NCBI GenBank assembly: GCA_041397865.1
Contig: JAWKVT010000001.1
Location: 1-64,000, forward strand
DNA length: 64,000 bases
Reading direction: 5' to 3'
From: TMED27 sp041397865
Lineage (GTDB): Bacteria > Pseudomonadota > Alphaproteobacteria > Micavibrionales > Micavibrionaceae
The stretch's first letter is position 1. Each line of letters begins with the position of its first letter. The position numbers and the translations under genes were made by a program. Shown here piece by piece: positions 16,605-26,317 of this stretch. The notes beneath the pieces were generated by a model, which worked only from the letters and a program-made list of their open reading frames with translations, was not told the DNA's origin and ran no database searches.

Positions 16605-18836
16605 CTAAAAACTGGTTTTGTAATGCAGCAATAAATTACCGGCGCTCTGATTATCAACATGCCCCGCATTTTCAGTGTATGAAAGTTGCAGCCCGAGATG
16701 CCCTCCGCCATTATGGACCGGCGTATCATAGAAGAGGTGGAAGTTTCGCTCCTGCGCTTCGGGCTTAAGATCAATAACGAAGCCTCCGGCCTGCTGCGGG
16801 TCCATCGCATCGACCGATAACCGTCCGCCGGTTACACGCAATGGCTGCTCAAAGGCCAGCGTTATACGGTCGCCTTCGATAACATTATTTTGTTTTTCAA
16901 TCCCCATCGCGGCTTGTTGATGCCGAATGCCGGATATATCCGTGATGAGGCTATCGGATGAACCGGCGGCAAAAGTTTGCCCCATATAAAAACTGCCCAA
17001 TAAAGCCAAATCATCACGAAGGGGCACATGCGCGTTGACGCCCGCGTAATGTGTTTGTGTGTTACCCTTTATGTCAAAAGCGCCGCTTCCTGTCGTGCCG
17101 AGCATACTTTCCCGCTCGGAAACAAAACCATAAGACATGTTCAGCCTCATGTTTCCTTCCGCCGTATAAGCAAGCGCGGCGCTATAAGCCGTTGCCTCAA
17201 GCTCATCATCATAAAGGCTGTGACCGTTGCGATATTCAACGTTAAAACTGGTTTGGGGCGTAAGCGCATATTGCCACGCCACAGCGTCGCCATTGGTCGC
17301 CATATCGTTATAGGCAGGATCGAACAGCTTCAACTTCAACGCTTCGACCGATTGCGCGCCCGGATGATCGTGGATAACAGCCTCGCCTTTGCTATAGCGC
17401 AGAATATGGTTGCCTGCCTGATACGCCCAAACGCCTTCGGGCGTTGCCGCGCCGTCTTGCGCGGTGTAGCCCGTAAATGAAAGGCCTGAACCGAGTTGAT
17501 GCGTTTCAACAGCAGAAGACAGGTTTAAATATTCAAGCTTTTTGTCATTTTCAAAATAATCAATGTTGCGAGGACGCAGCGCTGATTGGAAAGAGGCCGT
17601 ATAAGAGCGCCCGTAATCGTCGTTGATAACGGTTTGCTGTTGATTGAGCGCACTATTCAGGCTGTCACCAAATGCGCCGCCTGTTTGCAGATATGAGTTT
17701 TGCAGTGTAGTGCCGCTGGACGTTCCCTCGGTCGTCACAATATTCAGCGTGCCTTGCGGTTGAATGGCGGCCCCGATGTCGAGAAAGCCTTGCCCGTAGG
17801 TCGCCGTATCGGCGTAAATCCCTTCTTTATTTGCCGTGGTTAGCAAAAGATCGACAACCTGCGCGCTTGTAAGGTTGGGAAACATTTCACGGATCAAGGC
17901 AATTGAACCGCTCACAAAGGCCGTAGAAAGCGATGTTCCGTCAAGATCAATATAGGTGTCGTACCAGAATGTTGAAATAATCCCCTCTCCGGGGGCTGTA
18001 ATGCACCAGTTCGCGGCAACCCCGCAGCGATTGCTAAAATCACTGATAACGCCGTCTTGGTTCGAACTGGCCACGGCTAGAATATGCCCCTCGCTATAGG
18101 ACCAGTCTATGGCGCCGACATTTTGAATAGAGGTGTCAAAAGAATAGACGCCGGTATTGTGATTAGAAGGCTTAACATACGGCAAAATCGCCGGAAAAAT
18201 CGGGTTCTGTGCTCCTGCATTGCCTGTAGGAGCCACAATTATATTTCCGTTTAATGCCGTATAGGCGAAAGCCACGCTGGCTTCTACCGCCAACTGATCA
18301 AGGGGCCTAGCACCGCCCGTTGCATATGTCGAGCTGTAATTAATCACGGTTGCTTCTTCTTCAATCGCGTGGAACAAACCCCATTTCAGAGCATCCAGAG
18401 AGAAAAGCGTGCCATCGTCATTGGTTACCTTAATCGGCAAAATCTTGCTGTTATAGGCAACGCCATGCACCCCATAGTCATCTTTTTTGGCGGCAATTAT
18501 GCCGGAAACAAGCGACCCATGGCCGTTGGAATCAAAATATTCAAACTGATTATTGTAAAAATCATACCCGCCATTGGCAATTTGCGTAAATAATTCAGGG
18601 TGATAGTAGTTTATGCCGGTATCCAGAACTGCTATTTTCTCTCCCGCACCGGTAATGCCAAGATCATAAGCCTCATGGGCATTGATTTGTAAAAGTCCGA
18701 TGTTCCATAAGTATTCACCTGTAATGTACGGCGATGTCTGCGCCATTGCTGGAAAAGAGCTTCCGGCAAGTGTCAATATACCGGCAATGAGCTTGCACGC
18801 AGAAAAACACAGCGATCTTTTAACGTTCGTTTTCAT
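16605..18836 (-). CDS. Subtilisin-like (S8) serine protease autotransporter
   Basis: This 743-residue protein has a signal peptide (about residues 1-32, ending AMA before QTSP). A peptidase S8 domain follows with the triad Asp72 (AVLDTG), His106 (NGHGS) and Ser302 (GTSLSTAF), plus the oxyanion Asn206. After a linker (about 370-460), the C-terminal 270 residues look like an outer-membrane autotransporter beta-barrel with alternating aromatic strands. They end in Phe (HYKTSF), as BamA substrates do. The passenger protease is predicted to be exported to the cell surface and may mature itself or other surface proteins. The neighbouring large RTX protein could be a substrate, but that is speculation. 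Confidence 0.88.
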   Translation of the reverse strand: MKTNVKRSLCFSACKLIAGILTLAGSSFPAMAQTSPYITGEYLWNIGLLQINAHEAYDLGITGAGEKIAVLDTGINYYHPELFTQIANGGYDFYNNQFEYFDSNGHGSLVSGIIAAKKDDYGVHGVAYNSKILPIKVTNDDGTLFSLDALKWGLFHAIEEEATVINYSSTYATGGARPLDQLAVEASVAFAYTALNGNIIVAPTGNAGAQNPIFPAILPYVKPSNHNTGVYSFDTSIQNVGAIDWSYSEGHILAVASSNQDGVISDFSNRCGVAANWCITAPGEGIISTFWYDTYIDLDGTSLSTAFVSGSIALIREMFPNLTSAQVVDLLLTTANKEGIYADTATYGQGFLDIGAAIQPQGTLNIVTTEGTSSGTTLQNSYLQTGGAFGDSLNSALNQQQTVINDDYGRSYTASFQSALRPRNIDYFENDKKLEYLNLSSAVETHQLGSGLSFTGYTAQDGAATPEGVWAYQAGNHILRYSKGEAVIHDHPGAQSVEALKLKLFDPAYNDMATNGDAVAWQYALTPQTSFNVEYRNGHSLYDDELEATAYSAALAYTAEGNMRLNMSYGFVSERESMLGTTGSGAFDIKGNTQTHYAGVNAHVPLRDDLALLGSFYMGQTFAAGSSDSLITDISGIRHQQAAMGIEKQNNVIEGDRITLAFEQPLRVTGGRLSVDAMDPQQAGGFVIDLKPEAQERNFHLFYDTPVHNGGGHLGLQLSYTENAGHVDNQSAGNLLLHYKTSF

Positions 18837-18947
18837 AGAAACAGCAAAGTTTATTTGTCATAGGATTACTCAATATAGAAGTTAACCTTCAATTGCAATC
18901 TTTAGTTCAACTCCGTGACCTCGGCTCCGTAATAGGGGTTTTCGTTA

Positions 18948-19721
18948 TCAACCGGATAAAACGTGATAGCCTGAGTCAATGTAGGATGTGTTGCCTGTGA
19001 TCAACTTGGCCTCATCACTGACAAGAAAACGCGCATAAGCCCCAACATCGTCAATAGAGACAGCCTCATGCAAAGAGGCTTTCCGGTAGGAACGCTCATG
19101 CAATTCCTCAAAGCCCTTAATACCGCTGGCCGCGCGTGTGGGTATCGGGCCTGCGGAAAGCGTATTTACACGAATGCCCTGTGCCCCAAGTTCGGCAGAC
19201 ATATATTTTACCATAGATTCCAAAGCTGCTTTCACAGGCCCCATAAGGTTATAATTCGGTACAACTTTCTGGCTGCCGTAGTAGCTGGTTGTTAAAATGG
19301 AGCCGCCGTTTTTCATCAGCGGCTCTGCACGTTTCACAATACGGGCAAGCGAGTGGCAGGAAATATTCATAGCCGATAAAAAGCCTTCCAGACTGCTGTC
19401 AATAATGCGGCCATGGAGATCTTCCAAAGGCGCAAAGGCAATGGCATGTAAAATAAAATCAAGTTCGCCCCATTCGTCCGTTATTTTCTGAAACAAAGCA
19501 TCCATCTGCTCTTCATTGATAACATTCAAGGGTTCAATAATCGGGGCTTTAACCTGCTCGGCCAGCGGGCGCACATAAGGCTCGGCTTTTTCGTTCAAAT
19601 ATGTAATTGCCAGATCCGCGCCTGCGCCGCTAAAGGCTTTCGCACATCCCCAGGCAATCGAATGATCGTTCGCTATACCGATAACCAAGCCTTTTTTACC
19701 GGATAATGACTGATTGTGCAT
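18948..19721 (-). CDS. fabI: Enoyl-[acyl-carrier-protein] reductase (NADH) FabI
   Basis: This is a 257-residue short-chain dehydrogenase of the FabI type. It shows the divergent nucleotide-binding motif GIANDHSIAWG, the SYYG stretch, and the catalytic Tyr-x6-Lys within YNLMGPVKAALE. It catalyses the last reduction step of type II fatty acid elongation and is the triclosan/isoniazid-type target enzyme. The ATG at 19721 lies 9 nt after a strong AAGGAG; an in-frame TTG at 19727 is too close to it. The gene is downstream of the acyltransferase on the same strand. The Pro in MGPVK replaces the Leu/Ala more usual in FabI, a small difference. Confidence 0.93.
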   Translation of the reverse strand: MHNQSLSGKKGLVIGIANDHSIAWGCAKAFSGAGADLAITYLNEKAEPYVRPLAEQVKAPIIEPLNVINEEQMDALFQKITDEWGELDFILHAIAFAPLEDLHGRIIDSSLEGFLSAMNISCHSLARIVKRAEPLMKNGGSILTTSYYGSQKVVPNYNLMGPVKAALESMVKYMSAELGAQGIRVNTLSAGPIPTRAASGIKGFEELHERSYRKASLHEAVSIDDVGAYARFLVSDEAKLITGNTSYIDSGYHVLSG

Positions 19722-19750
19722 AAACAACTACTCCTTAAAATTAAAAATGA

Positions 19751-20902
19751 CTATGTGCTTGCAGGCACTTCTTTGGGCTTTTTGTTTTTAGACAAAATAT
19801 ATTTCGAAAGATGCATACCGGGTTTTTCAAGCAAATGATATGAGGACCAGCCCACGAATAAAGAAATAATCCCGCCCATAAATAGTGCAAAGAGAGCATA
19901 CACACCTGTCAGGCCTGTTGCTATCAAAACCTTGCCGCAAATGGACAGGCAGAACGGGTGGGCGAGATAGATCGAATAAGACGCATCGCCCATCTGCACC
20001 AAAAACGGTCTGCGTTTATATTCAATAAATCCACCGATTTTTTTGCGCCGGGCAAGCTCCCAGTTAATAGCGGCAATAAGGAACAAGCTATGGCTGAGGC
20101 CAAACATAAAGACTTTTGATATATGCTCTTCATCAAGCGGCATCGGCTTTGTGAAAATTCCGGAAAGCGCAAAAACGATCAACCCGGCAATCAGCGGTTT
20201 TTTAACGCCTGTTTTTTCTATATGGGCGCGGAATTCAAAGATCAGCGCGCCCATGAAAAACTGCATCATATAAAGCGAAAAGATATGGTAATCCCAGAAT
20301 CCGAGGGCCGGGAATGTTTCTTGAAAAGCCGCTTTCAGAACGCCGAGAAGCGTTAAAGCACCCACCACAATAACAAGTGTTCGCGATTTTCCGCCAAGCG
20401 CGGCAACCAGAAACACCAAAGAATAAAACACAATTTCATGCTCTAGCGTCCATGCGACAAATAAAAGCGGTGTGTCTTGCTGCGGGAATAAAAGCAAAAA
20501 CTTGGTAACGCTTAACCAGTTTTGCGCGTCTGAACCCATGGTCAGCGAGGGATCGTAAAGCCAGGCAACAACGGATACGGATGCGAAGACCCAAAATATG
20601 GGGTATATCCTTAAAAACCGCCTGACAAGCCAGTCAACGGGTTTAAATCTAAGCTCGAAAGTGACAAAACACATAATGTAGCCGCTGATAACAAAGAATA
20701 AATCAGGGGCCGAATACCCATAATTTTTCCAAAAAGAGTGGTGACTTTCAAACCCCGGAAGAAGATTGAGAATATCTTCGAGGTGATAGACAAACACCAT
20801 CATAACTGCAATGCCGCGCATCCACTGAATGGAAACAAGCTCGCTCCTATGGATGGTGGACTTGTTTACAAAGCTCAAATATGTTTTCCAGATATTTCCC
20901 AT
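19751..20902 (-). CDS. Acyltransferase 3 family membrane protein (OafA/WecH-like)
   Basis: This 383-residue integral membrane protein has about ten hydrophobic segments. Acyltransferase_3 hallmarks are IQWMRGIAVMMVFVYHL with the conserved His, RRFLRIYPIFW, WTLEHEIVFY and a late SYSIYLAHP. Such enzymes move acetyl or other acyl groups from the cytoplasmic CoA donor to glycans at the membrane. It is the last gene of the long minus-strand polysaccharide run and directly follows the GT4 gene, so O-acylation of the same surface glycan is the natural inference. Confidence 0.9.
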   Translation of the reverse strand: MGNIWKTYLSFVNKSTIHRSELVSIQWMRGIAVMMVFVYHLEDILNLLPGFESHHSFWKNYGYSAPDLFFVISGYIMCFVTFELRFKPVDWLVRRFLRIYPIFWVFASVSVVAWLYDPSLTMGSDAQNWLSVTKFLLLFPQQDTPLLFVAWTLEHEIVFYSLVFLVAALGGKSRTLVIVVGALTLLGVLKAAFQETFPALGFWDYHIFSLYMMQFFMGALIFEFRAHIEKTGVKKPLIAGLIVFALSGIFTKPMPLDEEHISKVFMFGLSHSLFLIAAINWELARRKKIGGFIEYKRRPFLVQMGDASYSIYLAHPFCLSICGKVLIATGLTGVYALFALFMGGIISLFVGWSSYHLLEKPGMHLSKYILSKNKKPKEVPAST

Positions 20903-20916
20903 TCTACATCACTTTG

Positions 20917-22119
20917 TTACGCGCTCAGGCTGTTATGCGAAAGCAGATTTTCCTGCGCGACATTGTACACATGCATGATGTCGTCTAAATGTTTTTTCTC
21001 TGCATGATGTTGTATTACATGAGTTTTACACGGCTCGGCAAGCGCTTTGAGGTCTTCGGGGTCTTTAATTGCGCGTTTAATCCCTCTTTCAAGGCCTTTG
21101 GCCGTAATATCCTTAACGAGAAAGCCGGTTTTGCCGTCAATCACATAATCAGGAACGCCGCCCACAGCAAAGCCGACAACGGGCGTTCCGCATGCAAGGG
21201 CCTCAATACCTACCAGCGGCCCCGGATCATCCCAAATCGAGGGGAGAATGAAAATATCAGCATTTTTATAAGCATCAATGAGGACGGATTGGGGGGCCCA
21301 GCCGTTAAAGGTGATTTTGTCGAATATCTCCAGCTTTTTGGCCAGTGCTTGGGCATGTTCAAGACGCGGTCCTTCGCAAAATACGGTGAGATGCCAGTCT
21401 TCTTTAACGCCGCCAAGCGCCTCGATTAAAACCTCCAGGCCTTTGCCGCTGACAGCCTGTCCGGAAAAGAGCAACTCAAACGGGCGCGTAGTGCCTACAC
21501 CATCACGCTTTACAATGTCGTTATACGCTTCGGCTTCAAATTTACTGAAATAAGGGATGCGGAAGACTTTACTTTCAGCAAAACCGTTATTAAGGAGCAT
21601 GCCCTTCATATGGTGACTTCCGCAAATCGCCGCATCAAAGCCCCTGTAAATATCCTTCTCCCGGATTTTTTCCGGTAAATTCATGATGCGCGGCAGCCGG
21701 GTGTTGGCATCAGGAAGCGGCGGACCTATCAGACATCCAAAAGCCACGCAGCCGTAATCAAGGGCGCGCTGGCACCGATCTCCCGGAAAGCGGCGCTTTC
21801 CCCGCCGCAGACATGTTGACGTATAATCATGAAAAGACCGTATGACGATGGAATTATTTTGCGCCGAGAGTTCTTCTAAATAATCAATATCGCTTAACAA
21901 GTGGATGTGGATAATATCAGGGCTCACCGCGCTTAAATCCGCATATTCAGGCGCATGAATAACGTCAAGCCCGGCAGTTTCCAAATGCGCTCCCGGCGTA
22001 CCTTTTGTATAGGCCACGAGGACCTCATGCCCGGCATTTTTAAGCAGCCATGATAATTGCAACACATAATTGGGCAGCCCGCCAATGCCAAGATTTTCGA
22101 CTAATTGTACAATTTTCAT
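20917..22119 (-). CDS. GT4 family glycosyltransferase
   Basis: This is a 400-residue GT-B enzyme. The N-terminal acceptor domain begins with QLVENLGIGGLPNYV, and the C-terminal donor domain contains LFSGQAVSGKGLEVLI and the GT4 signature region PSIWDDPGPLVGIEALACGTPVV. It overlaps the start of the polymerase gene by 4 bp (ATGA), which implies coupling. A Cys-rich stretch (residues 120-150) with DRCQRALDYGCVAFGC is unusual for GT4 but occurs in some capsule enzymes. The donor and linkage are unknown; it is one of at least three transferases building the repeat unit. Confidence 0.88.
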   Translation of the reverse strand: MKIVQLVENLGIGGLPNYVLQLSWLLKNAGHEVLVAYTKGTPGAHLETAGLDVIHAPEYADLSAVSPDIIHIHLLSDIDYLEELSAQNNSIVIRSFHDYTSTCLRRGKRRFPGDRCQRALDYGCVAFGCLIGPPLPDANTRLPRIMNLPEKIREKDIYRGFDAAICGSHHMKGMLLNNGFAESKVFRIPYFSKFEAEAYNDIVKRDGVGTTRPFELLFSGQAVSGKGLEVLIEALGGVKEDWHLTVFCEGPRLEHAQALAKKLEIFDKITFNGWAPQSVLIDAYKNADIFILPSIWDDPGPLVGIEALACGTPVVGFAVGGVPDYVIDGKTGFLVKDITAKGLERGIKRAIKDPEDLKALAEPCKTHVIQHHAEKKHLDDIMHVYNVAQENLLSHNSLSA

Positions 22120-23594
22120 TCAAAAACCTCTTTGTCCAGACGCGCGGCCATAAATGCCAGCGATAACATTGTGAAAAGCACCATATGCATATTTTGCAGC
22201 CATAGCATATCAACCATACCGAACATCATATATGCGGCCATGCTGCCAAGCCCGCAGAGGATAAAACAATCGGTTTTCAAGCCTTTGCGATTAAACCATG
22301 CCTGCAAGAGATGCTTCCAGGTCAGTACAAGAAAAATTACATATGCAGAAAAACCAATAAGCCCCGTACCGGTTAGAACTTCCAGATATGTATTGTGGCA
22401 GTGCAGGGATTCATACCCAAGCCCGACATTCAGGCGCAATGGCTCGTTATTGTATACATTATCCCGAAAGCCCCCAAAACCGACACCGTTAATCGGATGT
22501 TCGGCAAAAACCGATATGGCCCGCGTCCAGATGATAAGGCGATCAAGAACAGCTTCCGCCCGGCCCGGTATAAGACCGGCCACCGTACCGTCCCAGCCGT
22601 AAAATATTAAAAACCCTATGAAGATTAGTGCAAGCCCGGTCCCGCCGATCAACAATATACGGATGGCAACTTTAGGATAGCTGATGAGCATCATAACCGT
22701 AAGCATCGCCAGACATCCCAAAAACCCCCCTCTGGAATTGGCGAAATACATCCCTGCAAGACAAACAAGAAAGGCGCCGATGGCCAAAACACGATAAAAA
22801 GGTTTGGGCGGTTTGATCGCGATGGCCACAATCGCCGCCATCATCATGGTCAAATACATCGCAAGCCCTTGCGCCCCGCCGAATGTACTACCCGCCCGCC
22901 CCGATACGTCAAAAGTATGTTTAATCTCGCTTGTCTCATCGGAAGGAATGGGATGGGGAATGCCAATCATTCTACTAATTGAGTTTCCGTTATTAAAAAC
23001 CTCAACCACGCCATCAAGAGCAAAAAGCGGCGGAACGATCAAAAATGCGCTTGCCGCCACGGTCCAGAAAACTTTTCCCGCCTGCACACTCATAAATAAA
23101 ATTGGTAAAACGATCAGCCATTCAACAAGGCGGATAGCCTGTTTCAGAGACCCGCCGAAATTCTCCGCATCCAGTAAGGATATAAAAGCGGCAATCACAA
23201 GCCCGGCAGCCAACAAAGCAGGCTTGGGGACATAGAATGACGCGGCATATTCCGGGCCTTGGTTATACTTCCTAATCATCAGAAACGGCCATGCCATTCC
23301 CCAAAGCACCACGGTTGCATCCGTGAAATTGAGGGGCAAGCCGGCCAGCGTTTTCTGCACAGGAATAGCAAAGCTGAAAATCAAAATCGCAAAGGCAAGT
23401 TCAGCGCGATTGCACACGAAGATATAAACAATAAGCCCGAAAACAAACCCGACGCCGAGATACGGGCTTTTCACGACAAGCAGGGCGCTGATTAACCCCA
23501 GACCGACGGCCACGAGTATCTCCGGAACCTGATATGAACGCGCAAGGCTTGAAATATTGCGTTCGGGCTTGTAATCAAGTAATGACCAATTCAT
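22116..23594 (-). CDS. O-antigen polymerase/ligase family protein (Wzy/WaaL-like)
   Basis: This 492-residue protein has about eleven to twelve membrane segments. A large periplasmic loop carries GVGFGGFRDNVY and SLHCHNTYLEVLTGTGL, the Wzy_C (PF04932-type) region with its conserved His. ANSRGGFLG in an earlier segment is another family feature. Members either polymerise O-units (Wzy) or ligate polymer to lipid A-core (WaaL), and the sequence alone does not decide. Being inside a locus with Wzx, Wzz and Wza homologues, a polymerase is favoured. Confidence 0.88.
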   Translation of the reverse strand: MNWSLLDYKPERNISSLARSYQVPEILVAVGLGLISALLVVKSPYLGVGFVFGLIVYIFVCNRAELAFAILIFSFAIPVQKTLAGLPLNFTDATVVLWGMAWPFLMIRKYNQGPEYAASFYVPKPALLAAGLVIAAFISLLDAENFGGSLKQAIRLVEWLIVLPILFMSVQAGKVFWTVAASAFLIVPPLFALDGVVEVFNNGNSISRMIGIPHPIPSDETSEIKHTFDVSGRAGSTFGGAQGLAMYLTMMMAAIVAIAIKPPKPFYRVLAIGAFLVCLAGMYFANSRGGFLGCLAMLTVMMLISYPKVAIRILLIGGTGLALIFIGFLIFYGWDGTVAGLIPGRAEAVLDRLIIWTRAISVFAEHPINGVGFGGFRDNVYNNEPLRLNVGLGYESLHCHNTYLEVLTGTGLIGFSAYVIFLVLTWKHLLQAWFNRKGLKTDCFILCGLGSMAAYMMFGMVDMLWLQNMHMVLFTMLSLAFMAARLDKEVFE

Positions 23595-23597
23595 ATC

Positions 23598-24569
23598 CTA
23601 TACCCTTACATCCAAAGAAAACGGATTTATTTTCATGATCTTAAGATAAGCATCCTTCTTTTTCTCCGCCATTTCCTGCCATTGCGGCCCTTTGGATGCC
23701 CGAAGCACGGCAAGGATAAGGCCAGCCAGCAGGCATGTATCTGTCAAAAGTTTTAAAGCCACGGTTTCAAACGCGTTTCTATGTTTGCGGTATAAGATAT
23801 AACGGCTTTTGCGCAATTCATAGCTCATACGCGGATTAAACGGCAGAAGCGTCACCTCTTCGCGCCGCCCGCTCGGCGCGCGGCCTGATGTCTGTCCACC
23901 CAGATGCACAACGTAAGAATCAGGCACAAGCACCAGCTTCCATCCGGCTTTGCGCGCCCGCAAACACCAGTCCATGTCCTCATCATACATAAAAAACTGC
24001 TCATCAAGCAGACCCACATCATCAAACACCTTTTTACGCGCCATCAAACAACACCCGTGAATGCGCTGCATAGCAATGCTCGTATGCGGGTCTTTGCCTT
24101 GAGCAGGGAACTGCGCACCATAGATGGCTCTTTTTATCATTTCGAAAATGCTCGGAAATGCGCTTGGGTAATCCTGATCGGTTCTATCGGGGTTTAAAAT
24201 ACGCGGCCCCGCAACGCCGATTGAAGGATCACTGCTGAAAACTTCGATAAGCCTTTTAAGCGTCCCTTTTTCTAAAAAGGCGTCACTATTCAGGAGCATG
24301 GCATACTCCGTATCAAGATCTTTCAATGGAATGTTATTTCCACGGGAAAAGCCGATATTTCCGCCAGCGTCAATAACTGTTATATCGGGATGTTCTCTTT
24401 CAAACATCTCTAGAGAGCCATCACCAGAACCGTTATCAACCACCACGATTTTAGCATCAACCCCGTCGCCGGGCGCATAATCTTTCACCGATTGCACCAC
24501 CTGACAAACCAGCTCTGCCGTTTTATAATTCACAATAATGATGGTTACGCTCGGCTTTGTATCACTCAT
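23598..24569 (-). CDS. GT2 glycosyltransferase (rhamnosyltransferase-like)
   Basis: This 323-residue protein has a GT-A fold: VTIIIVNYKT start, VVDNGSGDGS, an MLLNSDA DXD-equivalent, and the FMYDEDMDWCLRARKAGW motif with the catalytic-base region typical of bacterial rhamnosyl/galactofuranosyl-type GT2 enzymes. A C-terminal hydrophobic patch (about 275-292) may associate with the membrane. The ATG at 24569 has AAAGAG 7 nt upstream and overlaps the preceding gene by 8 bp; a GTG at 24572 is less well placed. The adjacent dTDP-rhamnose genes make L-rhamnose a candidate donor. Confidence 0.88.
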   Translation of the reverse strand: MSDTKPSVTIIIVNYKTAELVCQVVQSVKDYAPGDGVDAKIVVVDNGSGDGSLEMFEREHPDITVIDAGGNIGFSRGNNIPLKDLDTEYAMLLNSDAFLEKGTLKRLIEVFSSDPSIGVAGPRILNPDRTDQDYPSAFPSIFEMIKRAIYGAQFPAQGKDPHTSIAMQRIHGCCLMARKKVFDDVGLLDEQFFMYDEDMDWCLRARKAGWKLVLVPDSYVVHLGGQTSGRAPSGRREEVTLLPFNPRMSYELRKSRYILYRKHRNAFETVALKLLTDTCLLAGLILAVLRASKGPQWQEMAEKKKDAYLKIMKINPFSLDVRV

Positions 24570-25380
24570 CACGATGCTCTTTCATTTGCAATCCGCACCT
24601 AATGCAGTCCTGCTTTAGGTCTGAATGAGAATAAGGCGGCACATCAAAAGTCTTGCGCGTTTTATCCATATCCAGGTAAAAGACATCCCGAATACCCATA
24701 TCCTTAATATACAAGCCGCCTTGCCCATAACCTTCAATCAACCATTGCGCGATCCAGCCCGTTTCAAGGCCAATGCCGGAGCCAAGATTAAAAATCCCGC
24801 CGACAGGTTTTTGCGCAATGGCTTCAAGAGCTTTGCCAAAGTGCCGGATCGACATGAAGTCGCGCTTTGTGAAAGGGCTCATGTCATAGGTGATCTGGTT
24901 TTCCTGCTTGAGCTTGGTTAAAGCCATACCGAAAAAAGAAGCGCGGTTCGGTTCAAACCCGAAAATATTGGAAAGACGCAGCCGCGTGACTTTTTCTTCG
25001 CCAAGAACGCCCACAACGCTTTGCTCAATAATATTCTTGTTCATGCCATATTGCCCTTGCGGGGCAGGGGGCATTGTCTCAACAAGCTTCGCATCGCTTT
25101 GCGGACCATAAACAAGACGCGAACTCAGCATCATATAATGAATGTCATGATCCTTAATTTTCTGCGCCAATTTAGTGTCTGTATCAAGAGACTCATTATA
25201 GGGCTCGCGCCGCATTTCCGGCGCGTAGGAAAAGTTAATCAGGCAATCAGTATTTGCAATCCATTCATCATGGTCTAAAGCATCCTGATGGGAAAGCCAT
25301 TGCCAGTTTGCGCCGAGCCCATCCTCGCGCATAGCTTTGGCCATAAAAGAATTTTTTCCAACAACCGTAACATTGACCAT
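24562..25380 (-). CDS. NAD(P)-dependent sugar epimerase/reductase (extended SDR, RmlD-like)
   Basis: This is a 272-residue SDR. The N-terminus VTVVGKNSFMAKAM stands for the Rossmann glycine motif in degenerate form. An SSRLVYGPQ segment follows, and QYGMNKNIIEQ contains the catalytic Tyr and Lys. The protein is closest in style to NAD-dependent epimerase/dehydratase or dTDP-4-dehydrorhamnose reductase-like proteins, but the substrate is not deducible. The ATG at 25380 overlaps the upstream stop (TAATG), so it was preferred over the GTG-side extension at 25395. It lies between two glycosyltransferase genes and probably makes a special sugar donor. Confidence 0.75.
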   Translation of the reverse strand: MVNVTVVGKNSFMAKAMREDGLGANWQWLSHQDALDHDEWIANTDCLINFSYAPEMRREPYNESLDTDTKLAQKIKDHDIHYMMLSSRLVYGPQSDAKLVETMPPAPQGQYGMNKNIIEQSVVGVLGEEKVTRLRLSNIFGFEPNRASFFGMALTKLKQENQITYDMSPFTKRDFMSIRHFGKALEAIAQKPVGGIFNLGSGIGLETGWIAQWLIEGYGQGGLYIKDMGIRDVFYLDMDKTRKTFDVPPYSHSDLKQDCIRCGLQMKEHRDE

Positions 25381-26300
25381 TACAAATTTTCCCAATAATA
25401 GCTGTGCATGCTCAATTTACGCAGCGCACTTTTCGGCAAGCGTCTGAAATGTTCTCCCAGTTTAAAACCGACAAATTTTGCAAGCGTGTGGGGCACGATC
25501 ATGATGCAATCCATAAGGCTTCCGTTTTTGAATGTGTACTTGAACTCACCCAGAACAAATTTAAGCCCTTCACCGCTTGATTTAATATTTCTCGATTTAA
25601 ACCAGGGGTCTACTTTTAAAAACGCACCAATATCAAAGTAGCGCGTTAAGTCCTGATACGGCGTGTAGTTGTGGCTGTGCTTGACTTGAGAGGTTGCCGA
25701 GTACTGGCTTTTATATCCTTTTTCTAATAAACGCGCACAGACCGCCATATCCTCTGCCAGCGGCAAATCTTCAGGAAACCCTCCGGCCTCTTGCAAAGCA
25801 GCCGCGCGGTAGGCAGCGAATGAGTTAGAGCAGAAAAAGGTTTTAATGCCCCGCGTGTCCTTATCTTCCATCCGGTTAACGTAGTCATGCGCAGGATAAT
25901 TTTGCAAGCGCGCATATTGCGCCGCGACATTGGCGTCATCATGGGGGAGCTGCCGCCCGAATACGATGGCGGTTTTCGGGTCTTTCTCAAAAAAGCTCAA
26001 CATCGGGGCGATTAAATCGCTTTGCGCAGGAATAGCATCTTGCGTCATATAAATCAGAATATCTGCATTTTCATTCAAACGCGCGCCAAGGTTTCTTGTT
26101 TTACCGTGGCCGAATTCTTCTTTTGGAATTTGATGAAGATCAAAGCCGACGCTCTCAATCATCTCCCGCGTGCGGTCAGCAGAAGAAGAATCAATAAACA
26201 AAATCCTGTCGGGTTTCGGGTCCAGATTGCTTAAAGCCTTTAAAAGCTCCGGAAGCCAAGGCTCCGCATTCCAGGTTGGGATAATAAGCGCTGTTTTCAT
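25380..26300 (-). CDS. GT2 glycosyltransferase (rhamnosyltransferase-like)
   Basis: This 306-residue GT-A enzyme shows ALIIPTWNAEPWLPELL at the start, IDSSSADRT, GHGKTRNLG and a TQDAIP acidic motif in place of DXD. LAEDMAVCARLLEKGY is the ED motif of the WsaF/RfbF-like rhamnosyltransferase branch. It is followed directly by the SDR gene (1-bp overlap) and preceded by the initiating phosphotransferase gene. A role as rhamnosyltransferase is supported by the complete rml gene set upstream in the same run, but the acceptor is unknown. Confidence 0.87.
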   Translation of the reverse strand: MKTALIIPTWNAEPWLPELLKALSNLDPKPDRILFIDSSSADRTREMIESVGFDLHQIPKEEFGHGKTRNLGARLNENADILIYMTQDAIPAQSDLIAPMLSFFEKDPKTAIVFGRQLPHDDANVAAQYARLQNYPAHDYVNRMEDKDTRGIKTFFCSNSFAAYRAAALQEAGGFPEDLPLAEDMAVCARLLEKGYKSQYSATSQVKHSHNYTPYQDLTRYFDIGAFLKVDPWFKSRNIKSSGEGLKFVLGEFKYTFKNGSLMDCIMIVPHTLAKFVGFKLGEHFRRLPKSALRKLSMHSYYWENL

Positions 26301-26317
26301 TTTTGATCTTTATAAGT

